DNA of 64,000 bases from Paracentrotus lividus. Taxonomy: Eukaryota > Echinodermata > Echinoidea > Camarodonta > Echinidae. Made by a program: the position numbers and the translations under genes. Of this stretch, positions 46,401 to 60,200 are shown one piece after another. The stretch lies in contig CALNVZ010003435.1 of assembly GCA_940671915.1 (NCBI GenBank), positions 6,235,218 through 6,299,217 of the forward strand, given 5' to 3'. The notes under the pieces are model-generated. The model searched no databases and was not told the DNA's origin. It worked only from the letters and a program-made list of their open reading frames with translations. Within the stretch, counting starts at the first letter, position 1. Each line of letters starts with the position of its first letter.

Positions 46401-48641
46401 TGGACCAAGCGGACCTTGTCGTTATGCACTCTTCACAAACATACCAGAGGACATCAATGATCCTAATGAACGGTATGAATCCTGTAGATTGGGAAAAGAA
46501 TGGAAAAGAATCTATATTGGAGGAAATATGTACATGCCAACCTTGTTTATCACTCCACGTTGGGACTGGTGTCAATCTGGATATTTGATTTGGTCGGATG
46601 GGAAATTTCTGTCAAGTACAGTAGGGTTTATAGTATTTTATTTATACTCATTACTACATTTATTTGTTTCAAACTTGTTTGTATGAATTGAGAAACATAT
46701 GGAAAAGAAATAAAACAACTTTTCCTACTTTGATCAAAAGATCGCTAAACACCTATTGACACTGCAAAAAAAAACCAGTGCATTACACACACTGCAACAC
46801 CGCAGACATAATGTGTTGTATATGGGATGTTTCTTTACAACAAACCTATCAAAACTTGCCAGAATATGACCATGTTTATTTCTGTTTCATCTTTGAATGG
46901 ATACAGGTGTTTTCAACATGGCTGCCTAGCAACCGGAGGCTCGGACACCGCTGAAGGAGGTCTGATCATAGATGATAATAACCTGACCGTCTGGGTAGAC
47001 TCCATGACAAAGGTCTTAGTGACCTGTGATGGGGTTACTATCCAGGAGGTGGAGGGAGGGAAATGGTTGGAACAGCCTGATGGTAGATTGGCTTTCCAGA
47101 GGGAGTTGACCGAGAATGAGAAGAGCCCAGGACTGAAGGTCTATAGGGCATTCTCCTTGCTGAAAGATCTAAGTAAGTGTTTTACAATTGACCATAAGAT
47201 GTATGATGTTCAAACATTACAGTTGTAGTTTGTTTTAATAACAATATTATTCCTGTGATATCCACCTTTGGCTGAAAATTTAGCTCATGAATCCAAGTAA
47301 ACTGCTAAAATGAGGTGCTCACTATCATTTTCTGTTTTTTTTTTCTCACATTCTCACATTTTTAAATTCCTCTCTAATATGCATGGCTGAACTTTGACCA
47401 AACAGAAATCTGTGTTGAATACACAAGGAGATTGAAATATAATTGTTATTATTACTGGGGTATCATTTTTTATTTTGACCATTCATTAATATTTTGAGAA
47501 GACATATACATCAAAATAAGAATCATAGAAAGGAATAGGAGCAGCATGTGGGTCAGGGTGCACCAAAGTGAGAAAGAACACTGTTTCCCAGAGGCATGTG
47601 CGCCCTCACATGCTGCTCCCAGTACAATGAACAAGAAACAAAATATTATAATATATTGCATATAGTAAAGATATTGTTAAAACAGAGTCAAAATAAGCCA
47701 TGCGATTTCGATCTTAGCATAACAAAAAAAGCTAGGATGTCCTGGGAGAGGCTAGTGAAAGGGAACAAAAGGGTAAATTAACAAGTGCTAGAGAGGGGGT
47801 AGCCAACCTGGGGCAGAATTCTGAAAAGGGGCTTAACTACTGTCCTATCTTTTCTCTTATCTCTGGGAGATAAGACACCCTTATTGTCCTAAATCGGTAT
47901 TCTGAAGACTGTCTTTTCTCTGTCTTATCTCTGATAGTGCCCGCCCATCTTTTCTGAGACAAACCAATGAAAAGTGGCAGTTAACATGGAGGGCTTAACT
48001 TCTGGCAGTATACTATAAACAAATTTTGTTGAAAATTGTCACATATGATAAGTAAAACTAATGAAACAATATAATCTAAAAATATTTATGTTTGCTTACA
48101 ATAAGGGGGCAATTGAACCTGGGTATCATGGTACTGTAACTTTGTAAAAGATAAGACAGCTAGACCCTGTCATATCTTTTATCTTATCTTTTCTCCGGTT
48201 TCGCGTAAAAGGTTTCTTTTGCGCGTTTATTAAACAGCGTATTTCTTGTGTGCGTCAATAATTTATGACAATTATTTATGACAAAAAGAAAAGACAGCTC
48301 CCAGAATACCGATTTTGTCTAATCTCTGAGATAAGATAAAATACCGAGATAAGACACTCCCCAGAATTCCGCCCTGGGATACAGAAATGAAAGCTACATC
48401 AAACAGGGAGCAGAAACAATACAGGGATGAGGATTATAGTAGGAGGGATAACAGATAACAATACAGTTATTAAAAAAGAGCAAAGAGCTACATGTAGGGC
48501 TCTACAAAAACAAATCGTTTTGTTCAAATTTTTTGTTAAATAGAGAACACTTAAAGTTGTGGGATGTATTCTAATACTTATCTACCTTTCATATAAGGAG
48601 TTTTTGTATTCTAATACTTAACTACCTTTCACTTTGTATTC

Positions 48642-48697
<56 letters not shown>

Positions 48698-51211
48698 TCG
48701 TTTTATTTACCCAGGGTAGCCACTTCAATTCTGACAACTGTTCTCCCAGCGGGCCCTGCATGATGTTATTATTACCCCCAAGCTCCTTGTTAAAAGGCAA
48801 CTTATCTACCTTTCATATAACCCTCAGATGGAGCTGATCTATCTATTGAACCAGGTGGTTCCCTCACGATGTATTCTAATACTTATCTACCTTTCATATA
48901 ACCCTCAGATGGAGCTGATGTATCTATTGAACTAGGGAGTTCCCCTCACTTTGTATTCTAATACTTATCTACCTTTCATATAACCCTCAGATGGAGCTGA
49001 TGTATCTATTGAACTAGGGAGTTCCCCTCACTTTGTATTCTAATACTTATCTACCTTTCATATAACCCTCAGATGGAGCTGATGTATCTATTGAACTAGG
49101 GAGTTCCCCTCACTTTGTATTCTAATACTTATCTACCTTTCATATAACCCTCAGATGGAGCTGATGTATCTATTGAACTAGGGAGTTCCCTCACTTTGTA
49201 TTCCAATACTTATCTACCTTTCATATAACCCTCAGATGGAACTGGTGTATCTATTGAACTAGGGAGTACCCTCACTTTGTATTCCAATACTTATATACCT
49301 ATCATATCACCCTTAGATGGAGCTGATGTATCTATTGAACCAGGTGGTTCCCTCACTTTGTATTCTAATACTTATCTACCTTTCATATAACCCTCAGATG
49401 GAGCTGATGTATCTATTGAACTAGGGAGTTCCCTTACTTTGTATTCCAATACTTATCTACCTTTCATATAACCCTCAGATGGAGCTGATGTATCTATTGA
49501 ACTAGGGAGTTCCCTCACTTTGTATTCCAATACTTATCTACCTTTCATATAACCCTCAGATGGAGCTGATGTATCTATTGAACTAGGTGGATCTCCTCAT
49601 CAGGTCATCAAGCAACCTCCAGGGGTAGCTTATGCTCTGAACTGTGGTGGTCCAGCCTATGAGGCTCTCAATGGTGCTGTCTTTAACGACACACAGTCAC
49701 AGTACAAACCTCTTGAAGTGGGCGGTAAGTGTTACAGATTTTTTTCATTTTCATTTATTTTAAATGAGATCTAAAAATGTACAAAATAAAATAATTTAAA
49801 ATTTTTTTAAATATATGTGAGATTTGGCCCCAATATTTTGGGCTGGATTTTATATCCATATCAACAGGTCAAACACAGATAAAGAGCGTTAATAATAATG
49901 TCAATAATACAGTATGTATTTCAACAATGTATTTCAACCTCAACCCTAACCCTACATCTTAGTTGAAATAAATCCAAGCGTAATTGTTTCGGGACCAAAT
50001 TTTGCACTGGTTGCAAGATGTGAATATCTTTTTCCTTTTTTTTTTTTTGAATATTTTTCTCCACATGAAGGATTTAATTGTGTGACTAAGTTTGCCTGCA
50101 GCACTCCTCAAAACCGCAACCTGTATTCCCTGCTTGGCAGCACGTACGAATCCTACGTCTTCAGCACACACAACCGTACACACAATGGTTTCAAGGATAC
50201 AATCTCTTTCCCTGTGAGTACCGGTATATCAAATGCCTCTGATCTAACCATTATTAAGTCACAAAAACAACAATAGCAAATTGGGGTAAAAGTCTGCTTC
50301 TTTGTATTGAGTTTTATAATGTTCTAACATTTTAAACTATAATGTTGTGATAAATGGGTAATACTTAATTAACTTACTGATATTGTTTGATATCAAGCAT
50401 GGAATCTCTCGTTTCAGAAAATATGTAAGATAAAGAATGTACTATAGTGACTTATTGATTGATTCATGTATATTACTCATACGACAATGACGTCATGGAT
50501 CAGAAGTTGAAATTGTCTGTAAGTTTCTCACATGATGGTTTTTTTGTTTTTTTCTAGGCAGATTATTGTTGGCTAAGAAAAATAAACTCATTTTTAATGT
50601 TCATGGAACTTTATTTCTGCATTTTGTAATCTTTTTAATGATGTTGGTCTCCATTTTTCTTTGTATGCATTATTGTTGTAGTTGAAATTGCCAGTAGGAG
50701 AGTACACACTGCGCCTGTACACAGTCGGAGCTGGTTTGGCTAAAAGTACTATCAATGATCAAAATACAGACTACACTCAACAGGTCAGTTTGCACTCTGA
50801 GCCTGTTTCAGGCTCAAGAAAGTCATTGTTGAGACAATTAGTAATGTATTACTAGTACATGTAGGAGTTGAAGTAGTAGTAGTAGTAATAGTAGTAGTAG
50901 TTGTTGTTGTAGTAGTAGCAGTGGTAGTAGTAGAAGTAGTAGCAGTAGTAGTAGAAGTAGTAGTAGTAGTAGAGGTTGAAACAGGAGTAACTTTATTGGT
51001 AGTGTTAGTGATGTTTTTAGGAGTTTAAAAGTTATGATAATAATTAAGTGAAGTTATGTAATAACTTTTCAGTGGTATAGTATTTACTTTTTTTAGAGTA
51101 TAGTAAGTGGTGGTATGATAATAACACATGCATTTTTATGAATGAACCGAATTTTGGGAGCTGCGTTTAAGGAGTTTATGTCACATAACCTCCTTATGTG
51201 CATGTATTAGA

Positions 51212-51253
<42 letters not shown>

Positions 51254-54200
51254 TCTTTGGAAGACAGATGCTTAAGCAGTTGACTGGTGAGGAGCATATC
51301 CATGCTGTAGGTACCACAGCTAAAACATGTGAAGCACCAATCAACGTACAGGATGCAATGACCACGCTCTCTTTGAATACCAGTGAGTATTGTCTTGATT
51401 TAAAATACGTGTGTCATGTGCCTTTTAGTACATCTGTGTCACACAGACCATATGCACCAATAAAAGCAAAGGCCAAAACGAACATACTCGCCATTATAGA
51501 TTTGTGTAATAGCCCACTTCCTGTTTCATACTGGCTACACATGAATCCTTTTGTCAGCAGTAGATATAAGTTTTTTACTTGGACTTTAAGTAACCTGATG
51601 TAAAACTGCACCATATCAAAATTCAATGTGCCATGGAGATATAATTTTTTATGGCAACTAAAGAGTTAATCGAGACAGGTGGTGGTGGGGGTGGGGTGGG
51701 GATATGGCTAGGAGACAATAAAGAGGAGAATAGGGATGTGAGAGAGATAAATTTGTGTTCAAATCAAGTAGTGATGGGTATTTAGGGAATATATCTGCCA
51801 TTCTCATAATGAGATTTTGTAAAAGATCTCTTCTGTTTATGTTTATCAGGACAACTATATAAAGTTTTGTTATGTTATCAAATAGATGGAAGTGATGTCA
51901 CCGTGTCTGCGATCCTGCTGTATGACAAGGATTTCAAGGAACCAACACTAACTCCTGAAGAACAGCAACAAGAAACAAAAACCAAACAAGAGGTATGTTG
52001 AAGCCACTATGTCATAGCCTCACTTTTTTTTTCAATTTTTTTAAACTACTGTATAAGCCAATATTTTCGCGATTTTGGACTAGTTGAGGAAATTTGCAAG
52101 AGCAAAATTTCGCAATTTTGGTGATGACTTCATTACTATAAATAGCCTTGTATTGAAATGGAAATTTTCGGGATGACCGACTCGCGAAATTCGCGAAAAT
52201 AAAGTTACCGCGAAAATAACCACTTATACAGTACTCATTGAATTTTCAGACAATGTAACTTACGTAATGCTCATGTGTAACTTACGTAACAGGGAAAATG
52301 GGCTCATATAAAAAATATGGGTGATATAATTTCCCTAATTTCAACTGAAAATGTAGTTATATTTATATATAAGTCAGGAGAACTAAGCACTTCACAGGAT
52401 TTTCAAATTTCCAAAAGAAGGTTGATCATCCCATTTTCTCTGACGTAACTTACGTATAACGCTCCAAAATTGATTTTCATTTTTTAATTCAGACCAAGTG
52501 AGTTTATTTTTGTTTCTTAGAATTGAGATTATATGGCAGGGATCTACCATAATAGGATTTAAACTTCCAATGCAGTTTACTAAGAAGAGGACAGACCTTT
52601 TATGTCAATGTTTTTCTCTGAAATGTAACTTACGTAACGTGGAATGGCCCAAAAGTCGTAGCAAATGTCATGAAACAATTAATCCTCATTCTCTTTTGAT
52701 ATGTATATTCTTTGTTTATTTTCAGCTTGCTGATAAGCTTCTGCCATTGAGTCGTACTTTCTCTCTGAAGGAAATGAAGATTGCTGGTTGGTCTCAAAAC
52801 CTCCTGGAAAATGCTTCAGGCGAGGTAACTTTATCATGTCATTTAACCATTTACTGTATCATTCAGAGGTTGTGTGTAAAAGGGTAGCTTATTCATTGAG
52901 CTACCCACCAAAATGATGTGTTTAAACTGTGAAAACAAAATATATTACCATTAACAATTTGCTAATACAGTTACTACAATTCATTCAAAAGCAGACAAGT
53001 GGTTTCAAGTACATGTAGTTTGATGTCTACAGCCAAACATTATTTATTGCATTGATGATGTGTATGATTATGTAATGTGCTAACCGGATAAATTTTTCAT
53101 TTGATTTTATTATGAAATGACGTATGATTAAGTGGTAATTCTCCAGAAAATTATCTCTTGAAAAATAAAACCACTACGAAAATACCTACTTATACAGCCC
53201 CTAATGAATATGATTCCCTAACATACAAGCTTGAGAGGTTGAAATATATTGGATTAATATCTAGTATTTGAATGCATTTTGACACCTCTTTATGGGACCA
53301 TTGGTGTAGGATTCATGGTAAGTTGGCAGTTGATGTAATGCATTTTAAAACCTCTTCATTAAAGCTATCACAATGGGTTCTACTTTTTTCTTGTTTTTCT
53401 TGTTTTTGGGGGTTTTTTTTTTTTTGGGGGGGGGGGTGGGGCGGGAAGGGGGGGGGGGGTTAGATACCGGTAGACATTCGTACACATAAACTTCTTTTTT
53501 GCTATATCCTGGCCTGTAGATGATTACCAGAATACCCTTTCTTGATTTTGTTGTTATTGTTTTTTGATGCTGAAAGGAGTGTATTACAGGTAATTAATTA
53601 GTGAAAAATATCTTTGCCGAGGGGAGGGGCTATAATTTCACTATCTTTTTTAGATTTATACCATTCTGCCAAGCAAGAAATATTTGTCTTTTCCCTTGGA
53701 GGTGGTGGGAAATGGAATTATCTTTACTCTAACTCCCACTGTTTAGATCGTATACATGTGCAATTTTCATTTGTATGCAGATTATGAAATCTAATAAACA
53801 CACTGGGAGTTACAGTATGGAATAGTGTGATGTACGTTGCTGTTTTTTTGATAAGGCTGTGATCTGAGTTTCAGGAAGTAAGAGTTCTGAGTTTGATATT
53901 TCTGAAAGAGTCACAATAAAGAATGTTTTCTGAGTTTTATATTGTTTCTTTTTGCTTTTGATAGAGTAATGATATGAGTTTCTGGAACTATGGTGGAAAT
54001 TTCAAAGTCGCTGATGGTGGTGACGGCACAGAGAAGAGTGAGTACTGACAACACTTGATAAAAATGATAAGACAAATCAATGAATTTTGCTTCTCTGAGA
54101 TATAATGAGGCTAAGTTATATGGTGCTACTGAAACCATTTAATCAGGAATCCTCAGTCATGAACCGGCAAAAAACATTCAAAACTAGTATTGGTGATTAG

Positions 54201-57200
54201 AAAAATGTGTACGTTATTGCAATGTTTTATGTACTGTGTATTGGTTTCATAAGAGCATGTCCATGAACATTTTACTACAATTTAATAATAATAATGTATG
54301 TACAAATATATTTCATTTAATTTGAAAATGCCTCTTTTTCAATTGCATTTTATTTATTTTTTTCTATGTTTACTTGATTTCAGAGTTTATAACATCATAT
54401 ATGACGTGCACCAAATCACAGGATATCGACCTTACTCAGCATTTCTCCACGGAGCATTTGGACTCGGTGCCAGAAATTCAGGTATCATCAATAAAAACAT
54501 CATTTTTACAACTATATCCATCATTTACATTATTAGCATCATTACAGTAATCCTTTAGCACTCAGCGGCTGTGTGTCAAATGATAGCTTATACTGCTCAG
54601 AGCTACCTGTCAAAGTGATGTATTCTAGAATGTGAAAACAAAAATAGAATAATTGAATAATTTTTGTAGATTTCCTGTGGCATGCTGGAGGACGGATGGG
54701 CATGTTTCGAAATTTTTGATTTGGCTGAGGGGCAGATGGGTGTGGTTTGGGAACCTTTGGTGGGCCAGGGGGCGTTTCATCAAAAGGCGTTTTATCCGAC
54801 AAACTGTTATAAGCTACTGAAATGCTTCCATCTGATTGGCTGAGAGCAAATTTGTCGGATAAAACATCTGATAAAGATCTGATGTCGGGATAAAGATGGT
54901 GATGATAGTGAGGATGGTGGTGGACTCAATGATGCTGATTACGATCATAATGGTGATGAATTTATCTTTTATCAGGCTTGTGAATCGTACCATGAGGGGA
55001 ATTGTAAAGGAGGTTTTTACAGCTTGACGGTCACTCTTCTAGATGGAAATGATCAGATGCTTGCTAAAAAGATGACTGGACGGAAAGGCAGTATCACCAC
55101 ACCAGGATGGATCAAGGAGAGTTTTACTTTCAAAAACTATGGATCAGGGGTCAGGACCATTAACTTTACCAGTACAGGTGAGATAGTGAACAAATATATA
55201 CGGCCACCAGAGGAGGTGGTTGGAACTGTGGTACACAAGGTAACGCGAATGTGACCATTTTCCTGAGGGGCGCAATGAGGGAACCATGATTTCATTGAAA
55301 CCTCTCAAGCCCGTTGGTTGATATTCGTCATCGGTATAAAATGCAATAGATAGGAAATATGATAAAACTCGGTCTAGACTCTAGACCTAAAAGATTCTTT
55401 AAAAATATGGACATTTACTCACTCTTGATTCTTGGGGTCTCTGCTCTCAGCTTTGATCACTCGGTAGGCCACTCGATTACTTGATGCAGCCGTAAATAGT
55501 TTTTGTTCTATTTACAGCTCTCAGGTACTATTCTCGTCTTGTGACGTCAGATGTTAGGATTCATGGCATTTTTGCACAATTTTGTGACATTGGTTGGAAT
55601 TATCTTTGGTCACTTGACATGGTTTAGACCAATGACCTGTCCAGATTATTAGTATGATGGATAGAAATTACATTTATCAATAGTCTGTGCTTTAGTAATG
55701 CAATTTAACTTTGAATCCTGATATCTTATTTCTGGACCTATTACTTATCAGAAACAGATGTCATTTATATCAAGTCTACTCATCAAAGAAAGTTCAATAA
55801 CCAAAAGCCCTAAAATTTCCATTTATTTGTGTTATCATGTTGCTGCTAAGTGTTCCGTTTTCACAAAATTTAATTTCTTTTTTTCCCCCTTGAATGTTTA
55901 TTTTGTTGGAAATAGGTAAAGACGACAAGGGCTGGGCCGGTCATTTTGGAATCTGCATGTCCGGTGCTACGGTACGCGTGATGAGTGAAATAAGTGCTGC
56001 GAGTGGAGATTATTATGCGGACGTTGAGACCTGTACGGCCGAAGAGCGGAAACATGACATTGTTTCATTCCTGTCTCAACTGCAAGAGGAACACCGTGAT
56101 GCTTTGAAGTTCATGATGATGAACCCTCATAATGAGAAAACAAAGGGTGAGTTAGAAGGAGCAGCAATGATAATGGAGACGTGTACAAAGCAAAGTAGTT
56201 TTTAAAGAAGGCATGTCAAGTAACAGATGCTTAAAAGTGTTTGTACATTTTACATATCTGATCTCATATGTATAATCTGACTGGTAAACAGTATAGAAAT
56301 ACACTTCAGAATGACTGTTTCTAAATGTTGAATTATTTTGAATCTTGAAAGATTCTTTGCAGACCATTTTAGACCGACACTGAATTTATTCTTAGGAGGT
56401 CTGTTTGTGTGCATCAGGTCTCTCTCTAATTCAATGACTTTAATAAATCACTATTATAGGGGGGGGGGGGACACTAAATGTTACACATAGCTTAAAATTA
56501 CAATGTGAAATATATGATCTTCGGCCCAAATTCTTGAAAGCCGTCTAACTTTAACCCTAATCAGACTGGGGGGGGGCCATCATGGCCCCCCCCCTCGACA
56601 TTTTCCGCGACCACTCCGCCGCACAAAATTTTCTGATCGCGCCGCGTGCTGACTTTTTACTTTCAAGTCTCCCGCATCTTTTGAAACCATTTTCGCAAAA
56701 ATCGGTCGTACCGTTACGACGCTGCACGATTTTCAAAAATATCCGTCAGACCGAAAATGGCTCAAAAACGTGATTTTGTGTACAAAGTCAATGCAAATTA
56801 AGTTTTCTCACCTAATTCATAAAGATATGATTATTTTCACTTTCATTGGCTGAAATCAATTTATTTTAGCATATTTATGCTTAAAAATGGTTCTTAAATG
56901 ATTTTTGCGTAAAAAAAAAAAGAAAAACAAAAGGTCGAAAAAACAAAGAAATACATAAGAAATTCATAAAACAATAAAATACATAAGAAATTAATTTTGA
57001 AACGAGAATTTTTTTCTAGTACAATTGTTAGGAATGCTATAAGGAATAATAATACACAAAATTAGCATTCTAGGAGCTTTATTTTTTCAATTAGAGCAAA
57101 AAGTATGATTTCATGCATAAATTAGCATAATTAATTCATATAAAAAAAAATCATATTATTTTGGAAAAATTAACAGCGCACTCTTGTAGATTACATGGCT

Positions 57201-60200
57201 CACTACCACCGTGCAAATTTTCGGCGCGGTCGCGCGATCGGCGGCCGAGATCTTAGGGGGGGGCCATCATGGCCCCCCCCCAGTCTTGACAGCTACCAAA
57301 ACACCCCAGTCTGATTAGGGTTAAGCCTGGCTTAAATCTGTAGTTAAACTATGGCTTGCTAAATCAATTTGTTTTTGTTGTATGTTCCTATCACCTTCAC
57401 TGAATTCTGAAAGTGTGTGTTAATTTCATGGGAAACTTTTTTTACTTATCATTCCCAAGCTGTTTTTAATAGTTTCACTACCAAAAACTATGATGAAGTG
57501 AACATCTACTTCCGGGATTCATTCCCTTATAGCAAGCCGGAGGTATTAACCAAAGATTTAAGCTAGGCTTAAAGTTAGGCGGCTTTTGAGAATACGGGCC
57601 TATATGTTTGCTATAAAAACAAACCATTCTTGTTGTAATGATTGTATGTTAAGTTTCTTGATTTCAATCGCTCACCTCACAATGAAGCTGCTGTAAAATC
57701 AAATGTTGAGGAGGGAATTACCCAGGCCCTAAATACTGTGAGAAAAAAAGCGGAGAAGAGGGAGATCAGAATCTTTGTGTCGAGTACTTTCAGAGACTTT
57801 GAAGAGGAGCGGGAGGTGATCATTAAGAAGGTGTTCAGAGAGCTGAATAGACTGTGTCTAGATCGAGGAGTCTTCTTTACCTATGTGGACCTTCGATGGG
57901 GCATCACTGAGGAACAAACTAAAAACGGAAAGACCATCGAGATTTGTTTGAGAGAGGTAACATTGCAGTGTAGTTTTTTAAAAAAATCAGTAGCAATTAT
58001 GAAAGTTCTGTCTCCTGTTTTGCGTGATTTGATAGATGATTAGAGAGAAGATGTTTACGATTTATTATCAGTTTGTTCAGGTATGCTGTTATACTTAATC
58101 AGATTGACCTGATCAGTGGGGAAAAAGCACTGTTTTGCAAGAAAATAGAGAAAGATATACTAGTAACATGGAAACAATGAAACAGACAGATGTTCAAATG
58201 ATAGAAGATGAGAATAATTGGAATGTACCTAATAAGGTGTTAGCTATTGACAGTGATGATAACTAAAGTGAAAGTGGTGATGTGAATAATGATGATGGTG
58301 ATGCTAATGATAATGATGATGATGGTGGCTATGATAGTAATGATGATGATGATGTCAGGGATAATGATAATAATTCATCACCTTCCCGTATAAAGGTACA
58401 TAGCGCAATGACATTTCGCATACGTTAAGTACCTTGTTACAGGAAGGCAACATTGCGCTAAGTACCTTGTTGCGCGAAAGGCAACAAATTATAGTGCTGA
58501 TAATGGTGAAGATGATGATGATAATAGTGGTCATTGCAATATCGATATTCTATGTCACCATATATAATCTATATCATCTCTACAGATTGATAAATGTCGT
58601 CCATACTTCATCTGCTTGATGGGAGATCGCTTCGGCTGGAGTCAGACGGAGAAGTTCAAAGATGAGCTCCTAGATCAAAGCTTTGACTATGTAATCGATC
58701 AGTACAAAAATTTTAAGTGGGTGGAGAAATTCCGTTATGACTCCAGCGTCACACAGGTAAATTTAGATTTATTGGTAGTTTAACCCTTTAGCACCTAGAG
58801 ACTACTTGAAAAGTGTCAGTTAACTCCCTGAAGGAAAGGGGTTCGCTGTTTTTTAGTCAGGTATTTTCAATAAAAAAATACTTGTAAAACATATTTTTTG
58901 TGTAGAATCGTACAGCACACATCCCATGAGTAATGCACAAGAAGTATGGGCATGTTTCATCATATATTTTTGCTACTTGACTTTTGATACTTTTGATCTT
59001 GACTATAGCGTGCTTAAAACGGGCAGTTTGGGGGAGGTTTAGGTGCTAAAAGGTTAGTGTTGCTTTATACTATGTATTATTGTCGGTTAGGATTCGTGTC
59101 AAAAAGGCATTGGAGCTTTATTCATGCAGTCTTTAGACATTCTGTGACGGGCACACTAATCCCCCTCCTTCTTTCTCGATAGCTATTTTGTTTGGTGAGA
59201 GAACAGCCTCAAAAATCAGTCCATGAAGTCCAAGCTAAAGAAGTCCACCTTGGAAATAAATTGGTTTCATTGAAAGCAGAAAATGAAAGAAAATATCAGG
59301 AAGCAAAGTGTCTGCAGTATGCTGTTTTTCTGCCCCTAGTGTTTCCTCATTGTTCAATCATTATCAATCAATCTGTCATTTTTAAAACAATTCTTTATAG
59401 CTTGAGGTCATGCATGGAGCCATAAGACCCCATAGTGAAATCAAGAAGAGCTGCATCTACTTCTACCTGCGGAGTCCCAGAGTAACGAGGGAAAGTCTAC
59501 CACCTCCTCCTGAGACTGAAGTAAGTTCTGCTCTTGTGAAATGTGACTTATCATATCAAAATGAGACACAAGTCACGGAGAAAAGAGTCAAATAAAATAC
59601 GTGTAAGTTGATACAAGTAAATTCTAGAACTGTAAACATACCAGTAGTGAAGAATAAAACAAATTTACAAAAGACAAGATGCGCGGTCACTTTATTTAAA
59701 GATACATGTGGGCATGGACATTTTTTTAAACATGTGATAATATTTATAATTCGGCTTTTTCTCATTTGTTACATGAGAAAGAGAAATTGAAAGGAGAAAC
59801 ATTGACATATTTTTCAAACATCTGATAACATTGGACTTTGTTTCTCATCTGTAGGAGGAGAAACATTGACATTGTTAAAATTATAATTGACCATTGTTTC
59901 TCATTTGCAAGAGAAGAAAGTGGAATTGAGAGGAAAAACATCTGATAACATTTATAATTGGGCATTATTTCTCATAAAGAGAAAGAGAACTTGAAAGGAA
60001 AAACATTTACATTTTGAAAACATCTAATAACATTTTTAATTGACCTTTGTTTATTTGTAGAGAGAGAAAGAGAAATTGAAAGGGGAACCATTGACATATT
60101 TAACATCTGATAAACATTGGGCTCATTTGTTTCTCATTTGTAGGAAGAGAAAAAGGAGTTGAAAGGAGAAACACAATGGCACTTTGATCAGCAGCACAAG

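Larger units (their letters stand above)
39999..47160. repeat. right arm of the palindrome
   Basis: Contains the intact 5' end of the large gene (5'UTR exon to exon 6). Open frames hold across every exon here, unlike in the left arm, so this is taken as the authentic copy. Confidence 0.85.

Noticed and set aside
32601-47160. Genuine head-to-head gene pair with a shared bidirectional promoter
   Set aside because: The mirror includes introns and MITEs at near identity, one copy is frameshifted and stops at a gap, and a single inverted block explains the geometry better. Kept only as an alternative.
48618-48837. Poly-Asn and poly-Leu frames
   Set aside because: They come from the (AAT)n microsatellite.
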